NCBI GenBank assembly: GCA_003168335.1
Contig: PMSM01000010.1
Location: forward strand, 272,001-336,000
Source: Blastocatellia bacterium
GTDB lineage: Bacteria; Acidobacteriota; Blastocatellia; Pyrinomonadales; Pyrinomonadaceae
DNA: 64,000 bases
Direction: 5' to 3'
Within the stretch, counting starts at the first letter, position 1; each line of letters begins with the position of its first letter. Below are positions 34,681-42,736 of the stretch, piece after piece. The translations under genes and the position numbers were made by a program. Under the pieces are notes generated by a model that was not told the origin of the DNA, did no database searches, and saw only the letters and a list, made by a program, of their open reading frames with translations.

Positions 34681-36321
34681 ATGAAACTCCAATCTTTCAA
34701 GTTGGTTTCGGCGCCCTTGGCGATCGGCTGGTTGGCCGCCGCCGTCGTTTGCCTGGCGACCGTGGTCGTGGCGCATTCGCCGGACAACGAAAAGGCCCGC
34801 AGCCGGGCCCAGAGAGCTTTGCGCGCTGGTGACTTTGAGCGCGCGGAGCAGCTTTACCGCGAGGTCCTCGCCAAAGACGACCAAGACACCGAGGCCCGTC
34901 TGGGACTCAGCCACGCCCTGCTAAAGGAGCGTCGCTTACAGGATTCTTTCGATCACGCTGCGAGAGTGATAGCCGTCGATCCTTTGTCAGCGCGCGCGCA
35001 CGCTTTGCTGGGGTCCGCCATACTTGCTGCAGGAGATTTTCGCCTGTCGGTCGAAGAGTTTCGCACGGCCCTGGCCCTAAACGAGAATGAAGCGATGGCC
35101 ATCGCCGGTCTGGCAATGGTCGATTACTACGAGAATCGAATCGCGAGCTGCATCAACGGATTGCGGCGCGCCACCAGCATCGACTCGGATGAACCCGATT
35201 ATGTCTTTAACCTCGGCCAGGCTGCGGCGCGTTCCGAGCATTACCGGGAAGCAGCCGATGCTTATGAACGATTCCTCGTGATCGCTCCGCGCACGGACGC
35301 CGATCGGCGTGCGCGCATTCGCGGTCTAATCGATTTTCTGCGTTATCTGGGATCGCAGGGCTCGCTTTACGATCTGCAAGGCTCTGACCGGACAGTACTG
35401 GACTTTGAAGCCCCGGACTATCGGCCGATCATCAAGCTTCGGATCAACGGATCGAAAGAGTATATGCGCTTTGTTCTGGATACTGGTTCCGGAATGTCGG
35501 TGTTGTCTGAGGCCACGGCGCGCAAGCTGGGCCTCAAGGCCGTGGCGCGCGGTGGGTTGGCGCGGGCCGTAGGCGGTGGTGGCCGCTTTGAAATAGTCTA
35601 CGGATATCTTAACTCGATCGACATTGGTGAGATCAAGATCACGAATGTCCCGGTTTACGTTCGGCATTTTTTTGATGAACGCGATCCGGTAGACGGATAT
35701 CTGGGAATCGCAGCGTTGGGCCGTCTGCTGATCAAAGTTGATTATGGAACGCGCCGCCTGACATTGGTTCGGCAGCGCGATACTCAACCGGAACGAGTCG
35801 TTGAGGGTCAGGGAAAACCGGTTAAGGCTGAAGCGGTAGAAATTCAACCCGGAATAGATGTGCCCGTGCGCACGACCGCGAGCGGCTTCCTCAGCGGCGA
35901 GATTTTTATCGACGGCATCAGCAAGCCGCTCAACTTCATCATCGACACCGGCGCCAGCGTGACCGTTATGTCTGAAAAATTGGCCGCGCTTGAGGAAGCG
36001 CAGGCTTTCATCAGGCAGGGTCGCATGCGTGTCTTCGGCGCGGCGGGCGTGGCCGAAAACGTGAAAATGGCCTTACTGCCGAAGGTCGCGATCGGAACCT
36101 TTTCTCGTGAGAAGATCGATGCCGCGGTGCTTGATCTGGACCCGGTAAATGAAACAGCCGGTTTTCTGCAAAGTGGAATTCTGGGCGGGAACTTCCTGCG
36201 CTTCTATCGCGTCATTTTCGATTTTGAGAAAGGTGTCGTTCGGCTCGAGTCGCTGGAGAAGAGCGCGCCGCCGGCCGGCAACACCACGCCTGAGGCCGCC
36301 AACGAGCGAACGCAACCTTAG
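34681..36321 (+). CDS. TPR protein with two retropepsin-like aspartyl protease domains
   Basis: A 546-aa protein with a signal or anchor helix (IGWLAAAVVCLATVVVAHS). About five TPR-like repeats follow (residues 38-205; RALRAGDFERAEQLYREVLA, ALLGSAILAAGDFRLSVEEF). Two aspartyl-protease-like domains come next. The first has FVLDTGSGMSVLSEATARKL and the second FIIDTGASVTVMSEKLAALE. Each has the DTG motif with a hydrophobic run before it, and a YLGIAALGRLLIKVDY or GGNFLRFYRVIFDF flap-like end. Two DTG domains in one chain could pair internally like pepsin. It is likely a periplasmic or membrane-bound protease. Confidence 0.88.
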   Translation: MKLQSFKLVSAPLAIGWLAAAVVCLATVVVAHSPDNEKARSRAQRALRAGDFERAEQLYREVLAKDDQDTEARLGLSHALLKERRLQDSFDHAARVIAVDPLSARAHALLGSAILAAGDFRLSVEEFRTALALNENEAMAIAGLAMVDYYENRIASCINGLRRATSIDSDEPDYVFNLGQAAARSEHYREAADAYERFLVIAPRTDADRRARIRGLIDFLRYLGSQGSLYDLQGSDRTVLDFEAPDYRPIIKLRINGSKEYMRFVLDTGSGMSVLSEATARKLGLKAVARGGLARAVGGGGRFEIVYGYLNSIDIGEIKITNVPVYVRHFFDERDPVDGYLGIAALGRLLIKVDYGTRRLTLVRQRDTQPERVVEGQGKPVKAEAVEIQPGIDVPVRTTASGFLSGEIFIDGISKPLNFIIDTGASVTVMSEKLAALEEAQAFIRQGRMRVFGAAGVAENVKMALLPKVAIGTFSREKIDAAVLDLDPVNETAGFLQSGILGGNFLRFYRVIFDFEKGVVRLESLEKSAPPAGNTTPEAANERTQP

Positions 36322-36324
36322 ACT

Positions 36325-36816
36325 ATGAAGCCAAGCACTTATCTGGAGACTTCAGTAGTCGGAGCGTACCTCGACAATGGCGAGCCGTTCCGGCGCGATC
36401 TCACCATCCGCTGGTGGGAGCACGAGCTATCGGAATACCGCGCAGTGATTTCGCCATTGGTGACGCGCGAACTGGAACGCGTTTCTGAGCCGCATCGTTC
36501 AGCATATCTCAAATTGATCGCCGGGCTGGAACAGGTCGAACTCACCGAAGAGGCGGCCATACTCGCCGAAGGTTATGTCTCGCGGGGGATCTTTCATCGC
36601 AAATACATCGCCGATGCATTGCACGTAGCGGTTGCTTCATTCCATAAAATCGATTATCTAGTTACCTGGAACTTTGGACATCTGGCGAACGTTCGGCGAC
36701 AGGCACGCATTCGCTTATTCAATACCGCTGCCGGATTTTTTGTTCCCATGATCGTGACTCCGGAGTTTTTGGTTTCTGAAGGAACTGAGATTTCAGATTT
36801 CAAATCTCAAAAGTGA
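36325..36816 (+). CDS. PIN-domain ribonuclease toxin (VapC-like)
   Basis: A 163-aa PIN protein: MKPSTYLETSVVGAYLD, VISPLVTRELERV and RKYIADALHVAVASFHKIDYLVTWNFGHL. The acidic residues typical of the metal site are present (E8 here in place of the more common Asp; then E in TREL, D in ADALH, and the late region YLVTWN). VapC-like toxins cleave tRNA or rRNA. It starts four bases after the upstream stop. A small partner gene follows. Confidence 0.85.
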   Translation: MKPSTYLETSVVGAYLDNGEPFRRDLTIRWWEHELSEYRAVISPLVTRELERVSEPHRSAYLKLIAGLEQVELTEEAAILAEGYVSRGIFHRKYIADALHVAVASFHKIDYLVTWNFGHLANVRRQARIRLFNTAAGFFVPMIVTPEFLVSEGTEISDFKSQK

Positions 36817-36903
36817 TATCGTAAGATCGGATTTGAAATTTCCTGGCTGAGATCGTAAGTTCTGATTGCGGAGTCGTTGGTCCGTTTCCGATTGGAGTCG
36901 ATA

Positions 36904-37185
36904 GTGAACCGAGTAAAGAAATTAACAATTCCGGACCAACAATCCAAGATCAAGAGTCACGTCATGTATCGCAGGCCTAAGTTCCTGACCGTGCTTCATA
37001 AGATTCGTGAGACGATGTCGCGCGAAGCAGACTATGACGTGGATCTGTTTGCCGAGATGGTGCGTTCGGGCAATCGCCCCGAGCACGGCCCCGAACGAAA
37101 CATCCGCGGCTTCAAGAAACGCGCGCCCAGAAATGACGAAGCCGATAGTGAAACGTCGCTGACAGAGCGCCGCGCGGCACGATAG
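36904..37185 (+). CDS. Small partner protein of the PIN toxin (possible antitoxin)
   Basis: A 93-aa protein starting at GTG 36904 (MNRVKKLTI). Its middle, MYRRPKFLTVLHKIRETMSR, followed by EADYDVDLFAEMVRSGN, resembles small proteins encoded beside PIN genes of this type (a short helix with LxxIRxxM, then an acidic helix). The tail is highly charged. It lies 87 bases after the PIN gene. Calling it an antitoxin rests on position and size. Confidence 0.65.
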   Translation: MNRVKKLTIPDQQSKIKSHVMYRRPKFLTVLHKIRETMSREADYDVDLFAEMVRSGNRPEHGPERNIRGFKKRAPRNDEADSETSLTERRAAR

Positions 37186-37250
37186 AACTGTTCTTTAAAT
37201 CTCAGACTTTGGATTTCACACTTGAGACTTGAAGTCCCGGATTACGTACC

Positions 37251-38039
37251 ATGGACGCCACTTTCGAAACGATCGGTCTGGAAGTGCCCAGCGAGAAGGC
37301 CATTAACTTTCTCGCCGAACGCGCTGAAAACCAGGGCGAGCCAACTCAACTCTTGCGGCGCGGCGCCGTGCTGCACGGTCGTTGCTGGAAGCTGGGTGAG
37401 GGTTTGGAGGTCTGGACGGTACTCTATGAATCGGAAACCGGCGACGTGTTTTATGCGAACTGCCGGCCGGGCTTTCGCGCCCGCTTCATGCAACGCATCG
37501 CGCCCTGGGCGCTGACCGAATACGACGAAGAGGGCGAAGCAGTCATACACGGCTACTGGGACGGCACCGATACCGAGGTGCTTTTTGAGTTGCAGAATCT
37601 GACCGAGGTGGGGGCCTCGGGTTTTCGCGCTCCTGCTTTGCAGGTCGGATTATGTGGGTTGGCTTATCGCGCCCGCGTCTGCTCGCGCGAGATGAACTCG
37701 CGCTGGGTGCCGCTGGAAAAGGCGTCGCCCTCGCGCGCTGCCCACGAAAACGATTGGATCCTGCGCGGACGCGTAATCGCCTTCAAGCCTCTGCGTAATC
37801 CGCTTTCGGGCAGCGAGCTTTACTGGATCTATCTCGATCTCAGCGGGCTGAAACTGGAAGTGCTGGTTAACACGCGCACGCTGAGCGGCGGCGAACTGGC
37901 CGTAGGCGCCACCCTCTCGGCTGAAGTCTGGCTCCAGGGTCACGTCTTTGATGACCAGGCGTTGCGCCTTCGCTATGAAGGTGTCGACCCGGCCGGCACG
38001 CCGGAAAATTTCTGGTCGCGCTTTTCGCGCACTAACTAG
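37251..38039 (+). CDS. Conserved hypothetical protein
   Basis: A 262-aa soluble protein. It is acidic to neutral, without signal or membrane helices, and has an even spread of beta-strand-like segments (VLYESETGDVFYANCRPGFR, LELQNL-like VLFELQNLTEVG, LYWIYLDLSGLKLEVLVNT). The N-terminus MDATFETIGLEVPSEKAI recalls DUF3881-like proteins, but I am not certain. No catalytic motif is seen. The PIN module precedes it and a transglycosylase follows. Confidence 0.7.
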   Translation: MDATFETIGLEVPSEKAINFLAERAENQGEPTQLLRRGAVLHGRCWKLGEGLEVWTVLYESETGDVFYANCRPGFRARFMQRIAPWALTEYDEEGEAVIHGYWDGTDTEVLFELQNLTEVGASGFRAPALQVGLCGLAYRARVCSREMNSRWVPLEKASPSRAAHENDWILRGRVIAFKPLRNPLSGSELYWIYLDLSGLKLEVLVNTRTLSGGELAVGATLSAEVWLQGHVFDDQALRLRYEGVDPAGTPENFWSRFSRTN

Positions 38040-38115
38040 GTCTGATTACCCCAGTTGTTTGGAGATCAACGTCGCTTGATTCCACGTGCTTGATCGTCCC
38101 CGGGTGTTTTACTGA

Positions 38116-38739
38116 ATGAAGCGACTCGTCATCATCATTCTCATCGCGCTGGTTGTTCTGGCGGGCGCGATCTACTTCCTCGATCAGTACTGGATTCATC
38201 GCTATGATTCGCTGATTGCCCGCGAGGCTGCCGCGCATCATATCGATCCCGATCTGGTCTGGAGCATCGTCTATGAAGAGACTTACTTCAGTCCCTGGAA
38301 AAAAGGCCGCGATGGCGAGATCGGACTGATGCAGGTGACGCCGGGCGTGGCGCGCGACTGGGCCGCCGAAAGCGGCGTAGCGCCGATGGAACAACGCACT
38401 TCTATGGACACTGCGACGTTTCTGCGTGACCCCGAACGCAACGTTCAGATCGGTTGCTGGTATCTCGAGAAAGCCGACCAGGATTATCGCAACAGTCCCG
38501 GCCGGGAAGCGCGCATCCTGGCCTTTTATAACGCCGGGCCCAAGCGCGCCGCTGAATGGAGCCGCGTCATGAGCGGCGCGCCTCCCTTGACCGAACAGGA
38601 ATTCATCGCGCGGATCGATATTTCTTCAACGCGCGCTTACGTCACTTCAATTCTCGATCGCTACCATCGGGTTAAGTCGGCGAAGAACGCTGCCCTGGAC
38701 CAGGTCGGGATGATCTCTTCTGAGTTCCGCTTGCGTTAG
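38116..38739 (+). CDS. Membrane-anchored lytic transglycosylase (SLT domain)
   Basis: A 207-aa protein with an N-terminal anchor helix (LVIIILIALVVLAGAIYF). The SLT lysozyme-like domain follows: AREAAAHHIDPDLVWSIVYE, EETYFSPWKKGRDGEIGLMQ with catalytic Glu near residues 54-55, then GLMQVTPGVARDW and ILAFYNAGPKRAAEW (the AxYNxGP motif). Lytic transglycosylases cleave the MurNAc-GlcNAc bond to form anhydro ends. It probably acts at the inner membrane or in the periplasm. Confidence 0.93.
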   Translation: MKRLVIIILIALVVLAGAIYFLDQYWIHRYDSLIAREAAAHHIDPDLVWSIVYEETYFSPWKKGRDGEIGLMQVTPGVARDWAAESGVAPMEQRTSMDTATFLRDPERNVQIGCWYLEKADQDYRNSPGREARILAFYNAGPKRAAEWSRVMSGAPPLTEQEFIARIDISSTRAYVTSILDRYHRVKSAKNAALDQVGMISSEFRLR

Positions 38740-38789
38740 CCCAGGCTTTCACATTTCGCGCCTTCGGCGCCTGGCCTTACTCGCTTCTT

Positions 38790-40145
38790 ATGAGCGTCAT
38801 CTACGCAGCGCGCTGGGTTCTGCCCATCATCTCTCCAAGCATTCAGGACGGAGCGATCGCCGTCGATAATTCCACCATCGTTGCAGTTGGTCCTCGCCCG
38901 GACGTAGTGGCGAGGTTTCCCCACTCTCGCATCACAGATTTTGGCGAGGCCGCGATCCTGCCTGGCTTCGTCAACGCCCATTCACATCTGGAACTCACCG
39001 TCATGCGTGGCTTCCTTGAGCGCGAAGAAAACGACTTCTTCGCGTGGCTGCGAAAGCTCACCGTTGCGCGCCTGGCGATGACGACCGAGGACTTAGTGGT
39101 GTCAGCAACCTGCGGCGCAATTGAGGCGGCACGCGCGGGCGTGACCTGTCTGGGCGACGCCAGCTCTGCGGCAACACAGGCCATCCGGGCGCTGCGCGAG
39201 GTTGGATTGCGCGGTATCGTCTACCAGGAATCTTTTGGTCCCGATCCAAAACTCGCCCGTGAGAATGTCGCGAAATTACGCGAGCAGATCGCCGAGCTAC
39301 GCACGCTTGAGGACGATCTGGTTCGGGTGGGGGTCTCGCCGCATGCGCCCTACACAGTCAGCGGTCGGCAATTGGATTTGATTTCGCGCCTGGCGATAGA
39401 TGAGAAGCTGCCAGTGATGATGCACGCGGCCGAATCGCAAGCGGAGCAGTTGTTCATGCTCGAAGGTCTGGGTCCGTTCGCCGAAGGCTTAAGGGCGCGT
39501 GGTATTGAATGGGAGGCTCCGGGACTCTCAACTATTCAATATCTGGAGGGCCACGGTGTGCTGGAAACTAAGCCTTTGTTTGCCCACTGCATCAACGTCG
39601 ATGACCGTGACCTTGAACTTATTAAGCGAGCCGGCGCGGGCATTGCGCATTGTCCCAAGTCGAACGCCAAGCTTGGCCACGGGCGCGCGCCTTTCTCAAC
39701 CTTTGTATCGCGTGGACTGAACGTGGGGCTGGGGAGTGATTCAGTCGCGAGCAATAACACCTGCGACATCGTGGAGGAAGCACGTTTTGCGGCTCTGCTC
39801 ACGCGCCTCACTTCAGCAGCCGGCCATGATTGCTCCGCCATCACCGCCGAACAAGCCGTCTTTGCCGCCACGCTCGGTGGCGCGCGCGCGATGGGCCGGC
39901 CGATTGGCGCACTCGCGGAAGGAATGCAGGCCGACATCGCGGTCGTAAATCTCAGCGGCGCGCATCAACAACCGGTGCGGGATCCGGCGGCCGCGCTGGT
40001 CTTTTCATCATCAGGCCGAGATGTTCTGCTAACAATGGTGGCGGGAAGAGAGATCTATCGCGATGGTCACGTGAGCGGTCTCGATGAAAGCGAGCTACGA
40101 CGCCGATTAGCCACAATTCGAATCAGACTGGACGGGTCGGTGTAG
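38790..40145 (+). CDS. Amidohydrolase-family deaminase (MtaD/SsnA-like)
   Basis: A 451-aa metal-dependent hydrolase. Landmarks are ILPGFVNAHSHLELTVMRG (HxH metal ligands), GVSPHAPYTVS (His), VMMHAAESQAEQ (His) and GLGSDSVASNNTCD (Asp). It lies in the cluster containing S-adenosylhomocysteine/methylthioadenosine deaminase, guanine deaminase and aminofutalosine deaminase. The substrate cannot be fixed from sequence alone; aminofutalosine deaminase would fit if the organism makes menaquinone by the futalosine route. It stands between the transglycosylase and a secreted helical protein. Confidence 0.85.
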   Translation: MSVIYAARWVLPIISPSIQDGAIAVDNSTIVAVGPRPDVVARFPHSRITDFGEAAILPGFVNAHSHLELTVMRGFLEREENDFFAWLRKLTVARLAMTTEDLVVSATCGAIEAARAGVTCLGDASSAATQAIRALREVGLRGIVYQESFGPDPKLARENVAKLREQIAELRTLEDDLVRVGVSPHAPYTVSGRQLDLISRLAIDEKLPVMMHAAESQAEQLFMLEGLGPFAEGLRARGIEWEAPGLSTIQYLEGHGVLETKPLFAHCINVDDRDLELIKRAGAGIAHCPKSNAKLGHGRAPFSTFVSRGLNVGLGSDSVASNNTCDIVEEARFAALLTRLTSAAGHDCSAITAEQAVFAATLGGARAMGRPIGALAEGMQADIAVVNLSGAHQQPVRDPAAALVFSSSGRDVLLTMVAGREIYRDGHVSGLDESELRRRLATIRIRLDGSV

Positions 40146-40240
40146 ACGACCGAGGGCGCTCGGGTTCTCAACCATAACCTACCTCGCCACCAAAACTGCA
40201 CCCGCTCCCTTTCATCCTTCACCCCCAAGCCGGTTTGTCA

Positions 40241-40246
40241 TATTAT
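40241..40246 (+). promoter_or_regulatory. TATTAT -10 box, possible leaderless start
   Basis: TATTAT ends six bases before the ATG at 40253; no SD is seen. The -35 region at standard spacing is weak. Confidence 0.3.
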
Positions 40247-40252
40247 CTGCCC

Positions 40253-41227
40253 ATGACGAAATCATCGCGACTCGTCGTAATTGCATTTACAACTGTCCTG
40301 CTCTGGTTTGGTCTGGCTGCGAGCATCTCTGCTCAGCGGAATCCCACGATGCCATCACAGCTGAGCGACAACGACAAGGAATCGCTCTACGCCCAATTCT
40401 CCGAATCTCGGAAGAGCATCGATCCCGACCAGCAGAAATTTGCCTATCCGGCTGCCAAAGCCTTTCTCCTGAGATTCGGCGGTGATCACGACATTTACGC
40501 TAAAGAGGTGCAAAGGTTTGTGGACGAATACGAGCGGCAAGTCCACGATTCCGAAGTCTTCAAGGCGTACGGCGCAAAGAACTACGTGAAGGCTTTTGAA
40601 CTTGGCCATCCGCTGTTGAAGAGAACGCCGGAGGACTTTTTTCTTCTCGCCACCCTGACGGAAGCGGGCTATGAAAACGCGTTAGCGGGCAATGCTGGTC
40701 TGAACGCCGAGACGGTCGATTATGCGCGGAAAGCAATTCAGCTGATAGAGGCCGGCAAGGTCACAAGATCGGACCCCTTCAAGAGCATGGAGCTTGCGCG
40801 CGGCTTCCTTAACTCAACCCTGGGATGGTTCCTCAAAGACCAGTCGCCGGTTGAAGCGGCGGGCGCTTTCCTGAAGGCGGCCCAGTCTGATAGCCCTTAT
40901 CGAACCGACCCTTCGATCTACCACCGCATGGGCGTCGCAATTCTCAAAGGCGAGTTCGCTGGACTCTCGGCGGAATACAATGAGAAGTATGGCGCCAAAC
41001 CGCCGTCGGCGGAACAGACGGCCATGCTCGAGCAAATCAAACACCTGGTTGAGCGAACGATTGACGCGTACGCCCGGGCCGTCGCCCTCAGCACCAAGCC
41101 AGAGCAACAAGAGGCCAGGAACAAAATACTGGCGCAGTTGACAGTGCTTTACAAAAACTTTCATAACGACTCGGACGCCGGCCTAAGCGAACTAATCTCC
41201 ACGGTCTTATCAAAACCGTTGCCTTAG
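40253..41227 (+). CDS. Secreted helical (TPR-like) protein of unknown function
   Basis: A 324-aa protein with a signal peptide (VVIAFTTVLLWFGLAASISA). The rest is largely alpha-helical with TPR/SEL1-like spacing (DSEVFKAYGAKNYVKAFELG, FLLATLTEAGYENALAG, VDYARKAIQLIEAGK). I do not recognise a specific family. The start at ATG 40253 fits the signal peptide better than the further-upstream ATG. It could be a periplasmic scaffold; this is inference. Confidence 0.72.
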   Translation: MTKSSRLVVIAFTTVLLWFGLAASISAQRNPTMPSQLSDNDKESLYAQFSESRKSIDPDQQKFAYPAAKAFLLRFGGDHDIYAKEVQRFVDEYERQVHDSEVFKAYGAKNYVKAFELGHPLLKRTPEDFFLLATLTEAGYENALAGNAGLNAETVDYARKAIQLIEAGKVTRSDPFKSMELARGFLNSTLGWFLKDQSPVEAAGAFLKAAQSDSPYRTDPSIYHRMGVAILKGEFAGLSAEYNEKYGAKPPSAEQTAMLEQIKHLVERTIDAYARAVALSTKPEQQEARNKILAQLTVLYKNFHNDSDAGLSELISTVLSKPLP

Positions 41228-41298
41228 CCCGCCTGCCCTATTTCACGCTTCAGCGTGAAGAAGTAAGGGTGTCTAAGACCTGCGTTTGCAAAAAATAT

Positions 41299-41320
41299 GG
41301 GCAGGTTCAAAAACCTGCCC
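41299..41320. repeat. Hairpin GGGCAGGTT...AACCTGCCC
   Basis: Arms of nine bases around a four-base loop, in the spacer between convergent genes. A smaller palindrome CACGCTTCAGCGTG lies at 41244-41257. Either may help stop transcription. Confidence 0.6.
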
Positions 41321-41348
41321 ACACCTTAGGGCTCTATGCGGATTGGTC

Positions 41349-41378
41349 TAAGCCCTCCCTCACGGTCGGGCCACTGCC
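41349..41378. repeat. AGCCCTCCC palindromic repeat, third copy
   Basis: Matches 11866-11894 with two changes (CCCTCCCTCACGGTCGGG). Confidence 0.65.
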
Positions 41379-41396
41379 CCGTCTGCTCACCGCCCA

Positions 41397-41427
41397 CTGC
41401 TTACTGCTTACTGCTTACTGCTTACTT
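41397..41427. repeat. Short tandem repeat of ACTGCTT
   Basis: About four tandem copies of a 7-bp unit in the spacer before the YARHG gene's stop codon. Confidence 0.75.
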
Positions 41428-41466
41428 TTTTTCGGTCCCGGCACGCGGGACCCGGTGTGGGCCTTA

Positions 41467-42636
41467 TCAACCCTCTATCGTGGACATCGCGGTTACCGCT
41501 TTCTTCTCGTAGGCGGCGATGACCACGAGGTTTCCTTTCTCAACCGCGCTTAAGCTGGCGTCAGTGAAATTAGGATTGGCTTTGTACCAGTCAAAGCTGG
41601 CGAAGTACTTTTGCGTCCACTGATCCTTGAAGACCTTTCCGTGTCGCGCGTAAATCTCATCGCGCATCTTGCGCGCGTCTTCCAGAAACAAGCCCTGCAG
41701 CAGCGCGCTCGTGATTGGTTTATTGCTGATTGAATCGTGCAGCTTGTTTTCGTATTTGACGATGGTCTCGATGTTGGTTTTGTCGCTGCCCGAGATTTCT
41801 TCATCCTTGAAATCTTCTTTCGGGTCGTACCATGACTGGCCACCGAAGTATTGCTGGATCCATGTAGTCTTAAAGATGCGGCCGTGGCGCGCATAGATTT
41901 CATTTCGCAGCAGGCGCAGCTCGTGCAGACTCAACCCGCGCAACATCTGATCTGAGATCAACTTGTTCTCGAACAACTCCATGTCGCCGGGAGAAATGGC
42001 TACGTGGCGCTGCTGTCTCTGGATCGTGTCCATTAGCTGCAGGTTCTTGCGCTCGATTGTACTCAGACCCTTCGGGTCGTATTGGTCGGCCGGACGGTAC
42101 CAGTAGCGCTCGTCAAAGTACTGCTGCAACCAGACCGTGCTCTCGAACCGCTTGCCGTGAATCGCTTCGATCTCAGCAGCTAGAACGGTCCACTCGGCGC
42201 TGGTATGCGTGCCGAGTTTTTTCCGCGTCAGGGTGCGGGTGCGATAGAAACGCATGTCGCCCGGCTGGACCGTTTCGTGCTTTTGCGCTTCGGCGTCGCG
42301 GATTACGTCGAGGTTCTTGCGCTCACTGTCGTTCAGCGCGGAATTCTGAAAGTTTGGATCGCCCTTGAACCAGGTCCGCGATCCCAGAAATCGCTTGATG
42401 TCGGGATCCTTAAAGACACGCCCGTGCTTGCCGAAAACAATGCCGCGGACCAGTTTCAAATCATCCAGGGTCAGGGCCGACAAATCCGCCGGGGAAACGC
42501 TGCGGCCGGCAAAGTCGAAAGTCTCCCAGGTCTTTACCGCAGCATACTCGTCCTGCGCGCGGGCGACGGAAAAAGCAGAGCACAGAAGCAATAGAAGCGG
42601 CAGAGATATTCGAAAGAAACTGAAAGGGGATTTCAT
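41467..42636 (-). CDS. Secreted protein with four YARHG domains
   Basis: A 389-aa exported protein (signal LPLLLLLCSAFSVARA). Four consecutive YARHG domains each show a helix, an HG motif and an aromatic end: GKHGRVFKDPDIKRFLGSR, AIHGKRFESTVWLQQYF, YARHGRIFKTTWIQQYF and YARHGKVFKDQWTQKYF, each followed by a W-Y/F and a loop ending in D-x-N-ER(K)N-L. YARHG domains occur in cell-surface and peptidase-associated proteins and have no settled function. Here they are the whole mature protein. It lies just downstream of the heat-shock operon on the same strand, about 100 bases after dnaJ. Confidence 0.92.
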   Translation of the reverse strand: MKSPFSFFRISLPLLLLLCSAFSVARAQDEYAAVKTWETFDFAGRSVSPADLSALTLDDLKLVRGIVFGKHGRVFKDPDIKRFLGSRTWFKGDPNFQNSALNDSERKNLDVIRDAEAQKHETVQPGDMRFYRTRTLTRKKLGTHTSAEWTVLAAEIEAIHGKRFESTVWLQQYFDERYWYRPADQYDPKGLSTIERKNLQLMDTIQRQQRHVAISPGDMELFENKLISDQMLRGLSLHELRLLRNEIYARHGRIFKTTWIQQYFGGQSWYDPKEDFKDEEISGSDKTNIETIVKYENKLHDSISNKPITSALLQGLFLEDARKMRDEIYARHGKVFKDQWTQKYFASFDWYKANPNFTDASLSAVEKGNLVVIAAYEKKAVTAMSTIEG

Positions 42637-42702
42637 AAGATGCCTTTCTTTATCAGTTCAGAGTGTCGACAGTCAGTCGGGTCTTTGTTGGTTGCAAAGA
42701 GC

Positions 42703-42716
42703 CCAACCGAAGTTGG
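42703..42716 (-). terminator. Hairpin downstream of dnaJ
   Basis: Read on the minus strand, CCAACTTCGGTTGG, a stem of five with a UUCG-type tetraloop, followed by GCTCTTTG. It sits 20 bases after the dnaJ stop. There is no long T-run, so it may be weak. Confidence 0.35.
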
Positions 42717-42736
42717 TACTCTAAACGCCAGCGCCA

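Noticed and set aside
41268-41330. Riboswitch-like fold before the YARHG gene end
   Set aside because: It lies in a convergent spacer, not upstream of a gene; a simple hairpin repeat explains it.
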